DNA of 64,000 bases from Aphrocallistes beatrix (lineage: Eukaryota; Porifera; Hexactinellida; Sceptrulophora; Aphrocallistidae). Below, piece after piece: positions 11,068 to 22,799 of this stretch. Every line of letters begins with the position of its first letter. The first letter of the stretch is position 1. Under the pieces are notes generated by a model. It had not been told where the DNA came from. It saw nothing but the letters and a program-made list of their open reading frames with translations, and searched no databases. The stretch spans positions 1,984,001 to 2,048,000 of the forward strand of contig OY725503.1 in the NCBI GenBank assembly GCA_963281255.1, in the 5' to 3' direction. The translations under genes and the position numbers were made by a program.

Positions 11068-11193
11068 ATTTGTATAAAATAGAGTCGAACAACTGACAAC
11101 ATGTCTAAAATAGAGTCGAACAACTGACAATATGTCTAAAATAGAGTGGAACAACTGACAACATGCCTAAAATAGAGTTGAACAACTGACAAC
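11068..11193. repeat. Second 31-bp satellite array, inverted
   Basis: Four copies of the same 31-bp unit as 10753-10931 but in the reverse orientation (GAGTCGAACAACTGACAAC), with point differences between copies. About 137 bp of unrelated sequence separate the two arrays, so together they form inverted repeats. Confidence 0.85.
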
Positions 11194-11289
11194 ATCGGAA
11201 ATTCGAACAAATGCAGCTTCCTTCCCCGTTGTAATCATATTTCTAAGTTATTTCAAACAATCAGAACAAAAAAAAAATTTTTTTGAATC

Positions 11290-11544
11290 ATGGAAGAAGA
11301 CAGGGCAGCTATTATTAAATTTTACCTTCAAGGGAAAAGACCTAGCGAAATATTGAAATTTATGGATTTCCCCAAAACGCGACGTAAATTCATATACCAC
11401 ACTATCAAAAGGTATAGGGACATTGGCAACACAACAGACAGGCCAAGAAGTGGACGTCCCGTCTCTGCAACCAACATACGGAACAGAAAGGTTGTGCGGA
11501 GTCGGATTTGGCGAAATCTGCGACGTTCGACACATTTTACATGA
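11290..11544 (+). pseudogene. Tc1/mariner-type HTH fragment
   Basis: 84 codons starting MEEDRAAIIKFYLQGKRPSE. The pattern of a first helix-turn-helix, a TDRPRSGRPVSA linker and the start of a second helical region (VRSRIWRNLRRS) resembles the N-terminal DNA-binding half of IS630/Tc1/mariner-type transposases. No catalytic residues follow; the frame closes at 11544. It is a fragment of a different lineage from mariner copies 1 and 2. Confidence 0.6.
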
Positions 11545-11577
11545 CTGATGATAATTACTTTGATCCTATTTTCCTAT

Positions 11578-12314
11578 TCACAATGATTTTTCCAGCAGTC
11601 TCTGACGTTTTAATCGATAATAATCCCTCTGTTCTTCTATTAACTGCAGCTGTGCTGAGAATACAGCCATCTGTTGGAACAAAACTTCTGCTGTAACGGA
11701 AGTAAGTCTGCAGCCTTCAAGAGTTCGACCGAATCATCTCGCTCATCAACAGTTCGCCTTCTCTTCCGACTTTTCTTTGATGCCTTATACGTTGTCGGTA
11801 TTTCAATTTCTGGAGACTCTAAAATTGGAGTATCTTCAGATTCATCGGGACCTGTAGCCGATACTGTTGACGCTATTGCTGGTGCTTGAAAAAGATCAGC
11901 AGCACCTAAAATTCCACTGAAAGCAGAGGTGTTTTGGAACATCTCTGTTACCCGATCTGCAGAGTCAGCAAAAATACTTCTATCTGCTGATAGAATTTGC
12001 ATATCTTCGTCTTCTACCTGTCCAGCACTGTTTGTACCCCCTCCAGTCTTTCTGGCTTCCCTAAAGCTGGCATCAACTTTGGACTTTGCGTTTAGCTTTA
12101 GGTTGGTCCATTTTTTCTTAATATCTTCAACAGCTCTGGCATTGCCATGTATTGAGTTGAGTTTGGCTGCGATATCTCTCCAGATTTGTTTCCTCCTTTT
12201 GTTTTTGTCAGCGGAATTTCCTGACCCTCTCAAAATATTACCTGCTGACTCAATTTCATTAATGAGACTGCAATCTTCTTCTCTGGTCCAATTTGCTTCG
12301 CGGGATTTGTCCAT
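11578..12314 (-). pseudogene. Myb/SANT-like DNA-binding protein, one frameshift
   Basis: ATG at 12314. The first ~80 residues have the trihelical Myb/SANT pattern: NWTREEDCSLINEIES, then KRRKQIWRDIAAKLNSIH, then VEDIKKKWTNLKLNAKSK, with the spaced tryptophans. A Ser/Glu-rich middle and a basic patch (KASKKSRKRRRTVDE) follow. The frame as read ends at 11640 in a cysteine-rich tail, but a one-base shift near 11685 opens a coherent C-terminus (LFQQMAVFSAQLQLIEEQRD and on) with heptad-like hydrophobics and a stop at 11578. Such Myb-plus-coiled-coil proteins accompany PIF/Harbinger transposons and also occur as host genes. No Harbinger nuclease is visible nearby, so I cannot tell which it was. Confidence 0.7.
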
Positions 12315-12956
12315 TTGTTTCGGTATTGTTAATGCAAGTACTCAGCAGCAATTTATATACACGGGAGGACGCCGACTTACCATAACCACTAATGTGGTAG
12401 ATTAATATATATCTCACATAGAACCAACTCTCAAACATTGTACACAATCAATCATAAGTTGGGGATGGTGAAGTAGTTAAATTTTCGCCGTCCCGAGCTC
12501 CCCACTATAGAGGTTCTGCTGTAGTGCTATAATTCCACGAGTGCATTTACTTTGCTAGTTCCCGAAGTGGGGACCCAGGCTCCCTGGTTCCGTCACTGTA
12601 GTCTAAAAACATTCACAGTAATCATTTTATATAGTATGATATAATTCTAAATAAAAGCATATGAATGTGATAAATATCGAAAATCTAACTTTTGATTAAA
12701 TTTGGGCAATGCTCTCTGGGATGTGAGCAGAGTTAATATTGGATAAACCAAAGTTAATAAAAAGTGAGTTTTCCGTGACTGACCCGATTTGTGAGCTTCT
12801 ATCGAGAAATTATAAATATAGAGGTTTATATATAACCTTTCAAAGGGATTGGCTTTCAATTCAATTCATGTGGAACGACTAATTTACTAGTAAAGTTTAA
12901 ATATAAGAATTATGAATGAGGTATGTAACAACATTATAAAAAATGAAAATACTCAC
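12315..12956. other. Intron 3, 5' part
   Basis: No gene or element border recognised. The intron donor GTGAGT lies at 12956-12951. Short open frames look like chance. Confidence 0.4.
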
Positions 12957-13451
12957 AACTTCGCTGCTATTTGATCTTTTACAAAGGTCATTGTTATCAA
13001 AGGTATTTTGAGAAGAAGGGCACTCGCACCTGCTTCCTTGACGGCCATTGCACTCGCACTGTCCACAACGTAAAGTTTCATTGCTACAAAATGGATCAAC
13101 TAAACTTGGTTGAGATGTACACTCACATCCACAAATAGGTTCAATTTCTATGAGAATATCACCATAAAAAACAAAACGTAAGCTAGTATCAAATAAAGAT
13201 TCAGTACAATCAAGTAGTTGAACACTAATATCGTAAGTTGCTTCATTACCGATTGTGACATCGGTGCATTGTCCATCTTCAGTTTGAAAAGGACATGTAG
13301 CATTTGCAATTACTCGAACATTAGCATTTGTTCCATTTCGAATTTGAATTGTTTCAGCAATTGAACGATAGGCATTGTCAATTAATTGAACAACATTACT
13401 ACTGTCTTCGGCCAAAACACCGATATAGAGATTATCAATTGGGCCTCTTTG
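12957..13451 (-). CDS. Integrin beta, exon 3: end of beta-I, hybrid, I-EGF1
   Basis: 165 codons between acceptor tttttag (13453-13452) and donor GTGAGT. The exon opens QRGPIDNLYIGVLAEDSSNV, matching the last strand and helix of the beta-I domain (the xGxLSxDSSNVVQLI region of the family), then VVQLIDNAYRSI leading into the hybrid domain. The hybrid domain ends at ICGCECTSQ, where the cysteine-rich stalk begins; CGQCECNGRQGSRCEC is the first I-EGF module. The last codons SNSSEV join LCSNRGSC of exon 4, reproducing the ENSSEICSNNGEC-type sequence of known integrins. Hybrid-domain swing-out in this family couples ligand binding to activation. Confidence 0.95.
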
Positions 13452-14039
13452 CTAAAAAAGAAAGTAAAAGATGTTATAGTCAGGAAAACTTCCAGAGAAA
13501 AATTTAAGGTAACAATATCAATATTAATATTTTTACTACGGTTAAAAGGTTTACGAGGGGAAACAGTATAGGACTACAACACTCAAATGATAATGCGACA
13601 TCAAAGAAGGATAATCAACTATTATTTTGTTGGTTTATAGTACCAGCGGTAGCATGATCAATAATTAACTTAAAACTGTGATATATTTGTTTATATATCA
13701 TTGTTTATCTATACCAGTGGTGCCGCGGCACATAGCGTGACTCAAATTGAAGTTAGGTGTGCCTCAGGTAATTAAACACGGATGTGCTCAAGTCCGGACT
13801 TGATTTCAGATTGATGTTTAAATCCGAATCCTATTCTGAATGTGAACTTTTAAATTATTTCAATAATTGAATCGAATCAGTGGAATAGGATAGAAATAAA
13901 GTCAGTTACGTCCCATTAAGATTGGCAAGGTGACTTAATAACCCTAAATTGCATCTGGGACCTTTCTATTTATAGTAACAACCCAACCTTGTATGACTTC
14001 CCTACTGAAAATAGCTTAAACCAGAAATGAGGCAGCAAA
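13452..14039. other. Intron 2, 3' end
   Basis: AT-rich intron sequence upstream of exon 3. No coding sequence or paired element ends recognised. Confidence 0.4.
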
Positions 14040-14290
14040 ATTCCCCGGCAACGAAGTGTTTTAAGATCTCTAAATGCGTCTTGCAGTTTTAATTGATCTC
14101 ACTCGAAAAATCACCAGATTAATTGTTCAAATTCGATGAGTAATGATAACGTCATAACAGAGTGATGAGCCGTCATTTATTGATGAGAGTTGTACTATAT
14201 TTGAAATATATTAATATATAAATTTCGGGTTTTCGACTATAACTCAGCCATTTTAAGTGATAGACGGCTGAAAATTTAATACTTGTAGAC
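14040..14290. repeat. Mosaic family R fragment
   Basis: The first part (from AGATCTCTAAATGCG to about 14210) matches family R body in plus orientation. The part after 14225 (ACTATAACTCAGCCATTTTAA) matches it in minus orientation. The copy is rearranged and old. Confidence 0.65.
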
Positions 14291-14454
14291 TGTGGATATT
14301 AATTAATTAACCAAGGAAATTGACATTTTTGTATTTATTAATACTTCAATGCAATAACTTATATAGGTGTCTCAATTTTATCTTAGTGTATAGCAATAAA
14401 AGAGGTTTTGTTAATATTTTTATACCTTTATATTCATATTTTAATACCATTTGA

Positions 14455-14835
14455 CGAATTTTGAAAAATATGCTAGAAACTAGCTTCCGACGGTTGACAT
14501 GGGGATTTTAGTGGAGTAGATTAGAATTTTATACAAGTATTTTAGGGTCTATATGATAAAATAATTGTTTACTTTTGTTTACAATGGATTCATAATGTAA
14601 ACAAATCTCAAAAATATGTTAGAAACCAGCTTTAGAAGGTTGACATGGGGTTTTGGGGGTGTAGATATAACATCATTTTTTCGAATCTATACGATAAATC
14701 GTTTATTTATTTTTGTTAAAAGTAAAGAAATTCTAAAAATTGGCTAGAGACTTGCTTTCAACTGTTAATACGGGATTTTAGGGTTTCTATGGATGATTTC
14801 GAATTCATTTATCATGCACCTAATTTTTCCTCAGC
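14455..14835. repeat. Three diverged tandem copies, ~125-147 bp
   Basis: Three segments start with similar sequence at about 14463, 14610 and 14734 (AAAAATATGCTAGAAACTAG, then a GTTGACATGGGGTTTT-type segment, then an ATACGATAAA-type segment). Copies differ at many positions and in length, so this is an old local tandem duplication. No coding content seen. Confidence 0.65.
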
Positions 14836-15007
14836 ATTTCAGAATTCATTAGAGAATAGTAAAGCAATCACCCGATTCTATTATATCCAGGCGCCCGGAG
14901 GGTGACACTGTAGATACACAGTATCCGAAAGCCGCGCAGCGCAAGAAATCGAAGCACGGTTGTATGTGTGATAACCAGGGTACTTATTCACTAAACCTGA
15001 GGTATAG

Positions 15008-15065
15008 CATTCTAATACACTAAGGCAATGGCACTAACTACATTTCTTGTACCATGGATTGGTTA
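15008..15065. repeat. Solo end of the P-like/THAP element family
   Basis: CATTCTAATACACTAAGGCA followed by ATGGCAC and ACCATGGATTGG matches the terminal repeats of the element at 57539-59652 with a few differences. No partner end is nearby, so this is a relic end or a deleted copy. Confidence 0.55.
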
Positions 15066-15148
15066 AGAATACTCGCATTTTTGGTCAATTTTAATGCGAT
15101 AAATTTTTGCTGTAGTATTTGATAGTAATCAAAGGTATATTTCTTCTT

Positions 15149-15552
15149 TCAATATGTTTGCATAAATTGTTGAATTAATATAAAAAGTAACTCAATTCTT
15201 TTAAGAATGCTTCCTTTTATAGTAGGATATTCAAGGAGGCTGGCATTGGATGATCGTAGAGTGCGATTGGATGTCTTAATCTGGATGAGTTGGATGATAT
15301 ACCCCAGAGCAAGGAAACAGATGGCTTTCAAAGTTATGAAGAGGATTTTGAAGAAGATGCGATGTTTAACAGGAAGACAGTGGAGGTTGATAAAAAGAGA
15401 TGATGAGAAGGTGCAAGAGACATCGTAGATAACTCTGGTTGCACTGTTCTGACTCGTAGGAGTTGAGCTGTGTGATGAAGGGGAACCATACAAGAAGCTA
15501 TTGCAATAATCAAGATGAGGTGTGATAAGAGCATTAATGAGAGTTTCAAAGA
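15149..15552 (-). pseudogene. LINE reverse transcriptase, 3' part (split by hAT)
   Basis: Reading minus, the frame gives TPHLDYCNSFLYG, then LHCLPVKHRIFFKILFITLK and RTLRSSNASLLEYP. This is the C-terminal end of a non-LTR retrotransposon reverse transcriptase (the LDYCNSLLYG and HWLPVxxRIxFKILxLxxKA motifs shared by CR1/L2-type LINEs). The sequence continues upstream of the hAT insertion at 19050-19540; the 8-bp duplication CTTCTATA marks the break. Several stops and substitutions show it was dead before or soon after interruption. Confidence 0.82.
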
Positions 15553-15560
15553 CTTCTATA

Positions 15561-18500
15561 CAGAAAACCAGGTATACCGATGGTATATTTAAGTATATTA
15601 GTTATACCTTGTTAGTATAACGTCTCGGTATACCTCGGTATACCAAATCGGAATACTTAGTTCGGATTTGATTATACTTATACCTTAGTAATAAAAACGT
15701 ATACTAGTCTTGAATGTGACTATTCTAAGTCGTGACCTTCGTTTTAAATAACGAAGGAGTGTCACGTCTAGGAATATTGTTATACTCTACAACAGAACTT
15801 ACGCAAGGAAGCCAAAAATTTAGCAGTATGCATACTATGCTAAATCAGTAAACACCTTTGGCAATACTATTATACTATTAGGCTTTATCAATTTGAAATG
15901 AAGTAAACTATAATCTCCTACTTTAAGGTTAAATATTATATAGAGTCCTGAGCCCTGTCATCAGAATCATAGCGTTCATTTTACTCTTTATTCGTTTTAT
16001 TTAGTTGAAATATAATCCATATCTTATCCCGATGCAATCTGATTCCGTGAGTGAGGTTGAGTTGAATGAACCTCAAAGTTCAATTGCTCCTACACCTTCT
16101 GGCAGGGCTGCAAGCCTAAAGAATCTTCGTATTGGACAACCGAAAGGACCAATGTGGTCATTGCTACGTTGTGATCAGAAGAAAGCCTTCAAAACTGGGA
16201 CCAAAGTATCACATATGGTGACATGCATCGGCTATGTGATCTTTTCAGATGAATCTGCTTATTACAATTCTCCATCTCGACTACATATGATGGACTCTTT
16301 GGTTAGAAGCAACGTAACCTATGACGATGAAATTCACGATCAAATGTACGACTTAAAGGATGATTGGATTCCTAAAGTTACAGCTAAAAATATAAAGAAT
16401 CCTGGGAAGAATTCGTACGGTAGTCGTGGTATTACTTATGTAGGTGCTTGCAACCTTGTTAATGTCAATTCTGCGCAAACAAGCAAAATAACGAATCATC
16501 TCATCAATCAATGCCCTTTTAGGATAAAAATTAAAGAAAGGTACCCTGTGCAAGTTTCTCGACTAGTACAATCAATAATTGAAAGTCCTCCAGCTAGAAA
16601 AAAAAGGCACTCTGATGATATGAATAACTCGGGTAGTCAGATAGTTTCCTCAACTTATTTTGATGAATTGGATACGGGCAATATGATTGTTTCCAACACA
16701 ATTGTGACTAATTTTCCCTCTGCTCCTCCTACTCATGAGCAAATTAAGATTGTTGAAGACCTGGCTGGAAAATTTGCTGTGCAACTAGCGCTGCCTGATG
16801 ATTGATTTGAGTTAAATATCGTAAAAGTTTTCTTTAACACGATTTCTCCACATTGTCCATTACCTTCTAGTCATAGACTTCGCAACGTAATAATTCCTCG
16901 TTTATATCAAACAGCTAAGTTAGAGATAGAAACTTCTGTCAAATCTTGGAAATCTGCACAGATTGCTGTCGATACCTGGCTTGACCCTTCACGCCGAAGT
17001 GTAACTTATGCTTCTTTATTACGTGCTTTCTCCGATCCTGTGTTGCATTATCAGAACAATGATCAAGAAATTTACAATACATTATATGATCACAATTTTG
17101 CACCAGGAGAAACAAGAGATCACGAATACTATGGTATTCAAATGGTTCAATGGGCTTTTAGCATTAGGGAAAGATTGGATACTCCAGTCACAAGTTTTGT
17201 TTGTGACGGAGATTCTACGATACTGAAAGGTGCCAGGTATGCTCGTTCGCTATATCAATCTAAATATGAAAATCCTCCATTCGTTGTTCGTTGTTCAGCC
17301 CATCTTTTAAACTTACTATGTCACGATATTATAAAAGCTCTTGGAGCAAAAACCACTGTAAAAGAAGCTGGTAGTTTGTGTGGATATTTCCGAAGAGCTG
17401 GAGAGGATAACTGTGGGCTACCTAGAAAAATGGCCAGAATGACGGACGTTCGCTGGAATTCGGCATTGGATCTCCTTGATTCTGTTACCGCAAATCGGAA
17501 TCATATTACAGAGTATTCAAAGAAGAAGAAATTGCCTCAATCGGTAGAGTGCATTATACAAGATGTTGAGTTTTGGAATGGAGTTCTCAAATTAATGTCA
17601 GTTATCCGTCCCGTTTGCATTGCTTTAGATATTGTGCAGAGCGATTCGATTAAGTTTGGAGAAACCATTGGCATCATTGTTTCGATTGTCTTAGCGATTC
17701 GCCATTCCGATTTGGCAGAAATCGACAAATTCCATGTAATAGGTAAATGTGAACATCGTTTAGATTCACTAATAAAAGAAGATCAAGAAATTGGAAAGGT
17801 CGGTTTTTGTCTGCATTGTACCGCGTATTTTTGTCATCCCGGCTATCGAGGATTCGGATTATCAACAGATATAGAGTGCAAGATGATATCTGAAGATGGT
17901 TTGAAGATGCTACTGGCGAGACGACAAAGGGAGGGAACCAAAGTGACTGAATCTAACGTAAGTGATTGCGTAAAATTAATGTTTGATTTTGTATCCTTAG
18001 AAGGGGAAGCTTGGACCATGAGATTTGGGAGTAGTAACTTAATTGATATTGACCCTGTGATGTATTGGGGATCATATATTACAAATCCCTTCATTGGGCT
18101 ACCTCACAAAACGGCACATACCTGGGAACTATTTAAAAGTGGCATGCTGGAATTATTCGGGATGTGGGTGACAACAGCAAGCCTTGAAAGGGCTTTTAGC
18201 ATAGGGAAGCAACTATCCCCACCGCAAAAGAGTCGGCTTAGTGTGTCTACAACCGCAAGCCAGCTCTTAATAAAAACACACTATAAGTTATATAGAGAAC
18301 CACGCGAACGTTGTCGCTCGTCTAGGAGAATACCTATTGAATTTGACAACCCTGGATCATTGAGCAACATTTTTGAAGAATTAGATCTAGAAGAGGTGGA
18401 AGAGGTAATGAATGAAGGATTAGACGAAAGGACGTTAAGACGCGAATTAAGAAGTCTTAAGCTTTGGAACATAGAATCATGCCCTAAGAAAAAGTTTCCT

Positions 18501-19041
18501 TCAAAGCTGAATGCACTTATTCCTCAATACTTAAGCCAAGAAAATACTCCGTTTACAGACTTATCTAATGATGAAGGTTCTGATCCGGCCGATCTATCTC
18601 ATTATTGACCTATTAAGTTATTTACATGGCACAAACTAAAATCAGTTCACGTATTTATCTAAAATTCTTATTTACCTGTATTTCCATTGAAATCAATTGA
18701 ATTCTGAAACATATATATATATAATATAATGTACCTTGCTATCTCGAATAATAGCCCCCCTTCGAATAACCGCCTTCCACGAATAATCGCCTCCCCTAAG
18801 GGGGTCTAAAAATTAATAATGGCCCGAATATTATAGAGGTAACACGGTATTACTATGTAGACCATAAAAGTAAAATATATTTGAGGTGTGTGGGACAGCT
18901 CTATAAAGGTTGTTTATTCAATTCCGATTGGTGAGGTATAACGAATAGTATAGCGAGGTATTACGAACTCGGTATACCTCGGAATACCTATACCATTAAT
19001 TATACCACATACTTAATTATACAAAAATACCGCTTACCCTG
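15561..19041 (+). mobile_element. hAT transposon, full length, 3481 bp
   Basis: Starts CAGAAAACCAGGTATACCG and ends, inverted, CAGGGTAAGCGGTATTTTTG; the first three bases and GGTAT at positions 11-15 agree. The 8 bases CTTCTATA lie directly outside both ends (15553-15560 and 19042-19049), an exact hAT-size target duplication. Subterminal regions carry many GGTATACC motifs, as transposase-binding subterminal repeats do in hAT elements. It encodes one long transposase frame broken by one stop. The target was a LINE fragment lying on the minus strand. Confidence 0.92.
16032..18608 (+). pseudogene. hAT transposase with a single in-frame TGA
   Basis: The likely start is ATG at 16032 (MQSDSVSEVELNE). 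The frame is open to TGA at 16803-16805, then stays open in the same frame to 18608. Joined across that codon it would be about 858 residues. After the stop come the hAT core features: AVDTWLDPSRRSV, FVCDGDSTI, CSAHLLNLLCHDI, MTDVRWNSALDLL, and the C-terminal dimerisation segment TTASLERAFSIGKQL. Everything outside the TGA codon looks coherent, so decay is recent or the stop may be bypassed. No clear BED finger was seen at the N-terminus. Its former role is excision and reinsertion of the element. Confidence 0.88.
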
Positions 19042-19049
19042 CTTCTATA

Positions 19050-19540
19050 GAGAGATACTTTTCTTTTATACCGGATGTGATATATGCAATAGAAGCAGTA
19101 AGAAGCAACCTTGCAGACCTGAGTAGATATTGAGAAGGGTGTTGTCCAGCCAAGTTCCAATGAGATTCTCGACTCACCAACAGAGATGCTATCAGTTTGG
19201 ACCTTGGATATTTGTTGACGAGTCACTATTAGAAGGAACTCAGTCTTAGTGTCATTGGTAAGCAACTAGTAGGTGAGTAGCCAGGAACGGATCACAGAGA
19301 TGCAAGATTGGATGACGGAGGAGGCAGAATCTTCAGAAGCGATGAAATCCGGATAATAGAAAGATATAGCTGAGTATTGTCGACATAGCAGTGCATGTCG
19401 GGGAGGTGGGACCTAATAAGGTTGGAAAGAGGACTGGTCTAGAGACTAAAGAGAAGTGTGCTAACAACCCTACAACCCTAAACTACCCTAAATCGAGACG
19501 AATTGAGTCCTGGAAGACATAAGATTCAAACCCTGACAGA
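19050..19540 (-). pseudogene. LINE reverse transcriptase, catalytic part (split by hAT)
   Basis: Minus-strand translation gives TSPLSNLIRS-like sequence, then HCYVDNTQLYLSF, where the catalytic YADD box has become YVDN, then TNDTKTEFLLIVTRQQ and ISVGESRI. These match the palm and thumb of CR1/L2-type LINEs (YADDTQLY and NxxKTEFLLI). It continues, after the hAT insertion, at 15552-15149. Loss of the catalytic aspartate and several stops make it inactive. Confidence 0.82.
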
Positions 19541-20283
19541 GAAGTGTCCCATTTGCAAAAATGAGACTGGAGACGATTGAACAAGATGGGAGATCATTTT
19601 TATAATTGTTGAAATTATTTTCGATATCTAGAGTTGCAATTTGAATTGATACATAGACATATTGTATGTCGCTACCTTAGTTGATCACTTATAACTGAAT
19701 GTGATTCATAAATCTGCTATCTGCGAGAATTCAAAAAGACTCTTTAGAACAATACAGCGGACCATATAGACACATGTATGTCTGGTGTTCATTACCATAC
19801 ATACTTACTGCCTATAAATATTGGAGAGAAGATTACAACTTTCCAAAATTCTAAAAATATGTTGAAAAAAAATGTAAAATCTGAATATGTCGCCACCCAC
19901 TTTTCCATCAAGGACTACAAAAAATTAACAAAAATTAGTTAGTTGCAAGTTCTGATTTCAATTGTGATATTTTCATTTCTAAAAATCAAAAGACAGTCTC
20001 GCATATCATAGTTACTGGCATCTAACAAATGATAAACAAATAAAATTAGTAATAATACGATCTCGCATTTTCTCATAATTATTTATTGGCTCGGGGATTG
20101 CCGAAATATTCATCTATTTGAATTATTGAAAGTCACAATATGCTTTAAAAACTGTAATCAAAATATATTACTCTGAAAATTTCAGTAGACATTTTTTATG
20201 TCGGTACTAACTAATTCGAATAAGTAAGAATATTATTGAAAATAAACCTTGTGGAAATGGAGAGAAAGGTTAAATTGAAAGGT
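19541..20283. other. Intron 2, unrecognised
   Basis: AT-rich intron sequence between the LINE remnant and a family R pair. No coding motif, terminal repeat pair or satellite recognised. Confidence 0.4.
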
Positions 20284-20334
20284 TTTGTGATCCATCCTTA
20301 CTATTAAAACTCTATTAATGTATATTTATTTATT

Positions 20335-20407
<73 letters not shown>

Positions 20408-21383
20408 TATATATGTAACGAATTGATTGAAGAAACAGCAGGGCGCAGAAAGCTGATTTTTGGCATGTGGGAGTATTTTAGCTATGGCTCCAGTAAGTTC
20501 TGAGTTCAGAGCAAAATGTCAACTCATCATGGAATTATGACGTCATTGTCACATTTTTAAAAGTTAAGCAACACAGTTATCGGGCATAACTCAGTCATTA
20601 TAGGAGATAGCAGGCTGAAATTTTAATAGAATATGTATACTACATACCTCACATATGATGCAACTATCATCAAAAAATGATGACTCATCACTTTGCTATG
20701 ACGTCATCATTACTCATCAAAAATGGATAAATTTGGCGATTTTTCGTGCGAATTAGATTATAACAGTAGGACAGACGTATTTAGAGATGTTATCTCACTT
20801 ATAATTAACCAATGTAACCCCAGGCGACCGAAGGGAGCCTCCGGCGGACACTTTGTGTCCGCCAGCCGCGCAGCCCAAGCAAGCGAAGCGCGCTTGTATA
20901 TACAAGCGCGCTTCGCTTGCTTGCGCTGCGCGGCTGGCGGACACAAAGTGTCCGTGGGAGTCGCCGCCTGAAGTACATTGATTAATTATGAGGGAGATAA
21001 CTTCTCAAAATACGTATGTGCTACTGCTATAATCGATATCGCACGAATAATTACCAAATTTGTCAATTTTTAAAATTTTGATCTGTAATAATGACGTTAT
21101 AACAGAGTAATGATTCTCTGATGATAGTTGCAATATATGTGAGGTATATTAAGATACACATTCTAATAAAATTTCAGCCTTCTATCACCTAAATTGGCTG
21201 AATTATGTTCGAAAAACGGAAATTTTTAATTATAAAAAAGGTGAAAATGACGTCATAATTCCATGATGAGTCGACATTTTGGTCTGAGCTCAGAACTTGG
21301 TGGAGCCATAGCCAAAAGACTCTCACATGCCAAAAATCAGCTTCTGCGCCTGGCAGTTTCTTCAATCAATTCGTTACAGTTAT
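20284..21383. repeat. Family R inverted pair joined at GC-rich ends
   Basis: A minus-orientation copy (20284-20905) starts with TCCTTACTATTAAAACTC and about 70 bp of TA microsatellite (20338-20415) and ends in the GC-rich block. It meets a plus-orientation copy (about 20904-21383) at the centre GCGCGCTTGTATATACAAGC, a perfect palindrome. The whole unit is an inverted repeat of about 1.1 kb with arms near 480 bp. Confidence 0.85.
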
Positions 21384-22017
21384 ATAAATATATACTTCGG
21401 GCGTTCAATATGTTCCAGGCCCAACTTTATATGTCAAAAGGTAACAGACAAAGTATTTTAAATTCGTTTAATGAATTTGTTGCAGGATTTTAAGGTTGAT
21501 TTATTTTCAGCTCCAAATAAAAAGAAGAGGGCATCATCTATAGTGAATTCAGGGGTTAAGAAAGCTAAAATTGATGAATCTCTTAAGACACAAGTAGTTC
21601 TTCCTCAAGCTGATATTGAAATACTCACTGACTTAGACGTTTTAGCAGTCGGTAATTTAGACTTCTTATTACCACCATTCAAACCTTTGTCAAGTCTTGG
21701 TAAAACTAATAAATGCAAGGAATTTGGGGTTAACTTTGTGAAATCAATAACTACTACATATGAAAACAGTAACAACAAGATATTTAATTTGAATGAATTA
21801 GTTCCTATATCCACTTACCAAGTACCGAAGGATGGGAATTGTTTATTTTCATCTCTTTCTTATTTAATTACTGGTACTATTGATTATTATCATGAAATGA
21901 GATTGCTTATAACAAATAACATGATAGGTAAGTTAGCTCACGTTTGTGAGAAATTCATTGGATGTAAATTTCCAAAAACAGTCATTAATTATCGGAGTAT
22001 TAACAACTATATTAATA

Positions 22018-22799
22018 CAGTAGACCCTCGATTATCCGAACCTCGATCATCCGACACCTCGATTATCCGAACAGTGTGTTCGAGTACCACTCATTTTATC
22101 AAATACTTTTCAATCGAATTTGTGAAAATAATGTGTTCGGATAACTGAAATAATGTGTTCGGATAACTGAAATAATGTGTTCGGATAACTGAAATAATGT
22201 GTTCGGATAACTGAAATAATGTGTTCGGATAACTGAAATAATATGTTCGGATAACTGAAATGCTGTGTTCGGATAACTGAAATAATGTGTTCGGATAACT
22301 GAAATAATGTGTTCGGATAACTGAAATAATATGTTCGGATAACTGAAATGCTGTGTTCGGATAACTGAAATAATGTGTTCGGATAACTGAAATAATGTGT
22401 TCGGATAACTGAAATAATGTGTTCGGATAACTGAAATAATGCTCATACGTATATGTTGCTAGTATTTCGTATTGGAGATATTCGACTGTAAATAAATAGT
22501 AAATATGGGTCTAATATAATCGTTTCGCATAATTTAGGAACTACGAATATGGTTTAATAAATCAATTCCTTAAAAATGTATGTTCCAAAATTGTGCGTAG
22601 CATTGTCAATTTGTTTGGTTATACATACTACGTGTAAGTAGTATTCAAATCATAATACGATCTTTAATAACATCTAAGTTAGTACATGTGCATTTAAGAG
22701 CGTAAAATACGTATTTCGTTTATCCGAACGATTTCACTTATCCGAACACCAATCTTTGAGTTAACAAACGGAGGTGTTCGGATAACCGAGGGTGTACTG
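22018..22799. mobile_element. pogo-like MITE with internal satellite
   Basis: Ends read CAGTAGACCCTCGATTATCC and, inverted, CAGTACACCCTCGGTTATCC; TA lies on both sides (22016-22017, 22800-22801). This CAGTxxACCCTCGxTTATCC pattern is typical of pogo/Tigger-type non-autonomous elements. The interior contains a 22-bp tandem array and no coding capacity. The insertion interrupts the OTU-like gene. Confidence 0.88.
22131..22441. repeat. 22-bp tandem array (about 14 copies)
   Basis: Unit TTCGGATAACTGAAATAATG plus TG, repeated about 14 times with few changes. Variant units (ending ATATG or GCTGTG) recur in the same order twice, giving a four-unit higher-order period of 88 bp. The unit resembles the element's own TTCGGATAA terminal sequence, so the array probably grew from the terminal repeat. 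Confidence 0.9.

Noticed and set aside
20318..20503. Open frame with a long YIYIYI stretch
   Set aside because: It is translation of the TA microsatellite and the family R end. The same artefact appears at 34426-34645, 43349-43531, 52363-52566 and 52851-53039.
22131..22441. CRISPR-like array
   Set aside because: Units are contiguous with no spacers, and the genome is a metazoan one.
22099..22446. Repetitive 115-residue frame
   Set aside because: It is the 22-bp tandem array read in one frame, not a protein.
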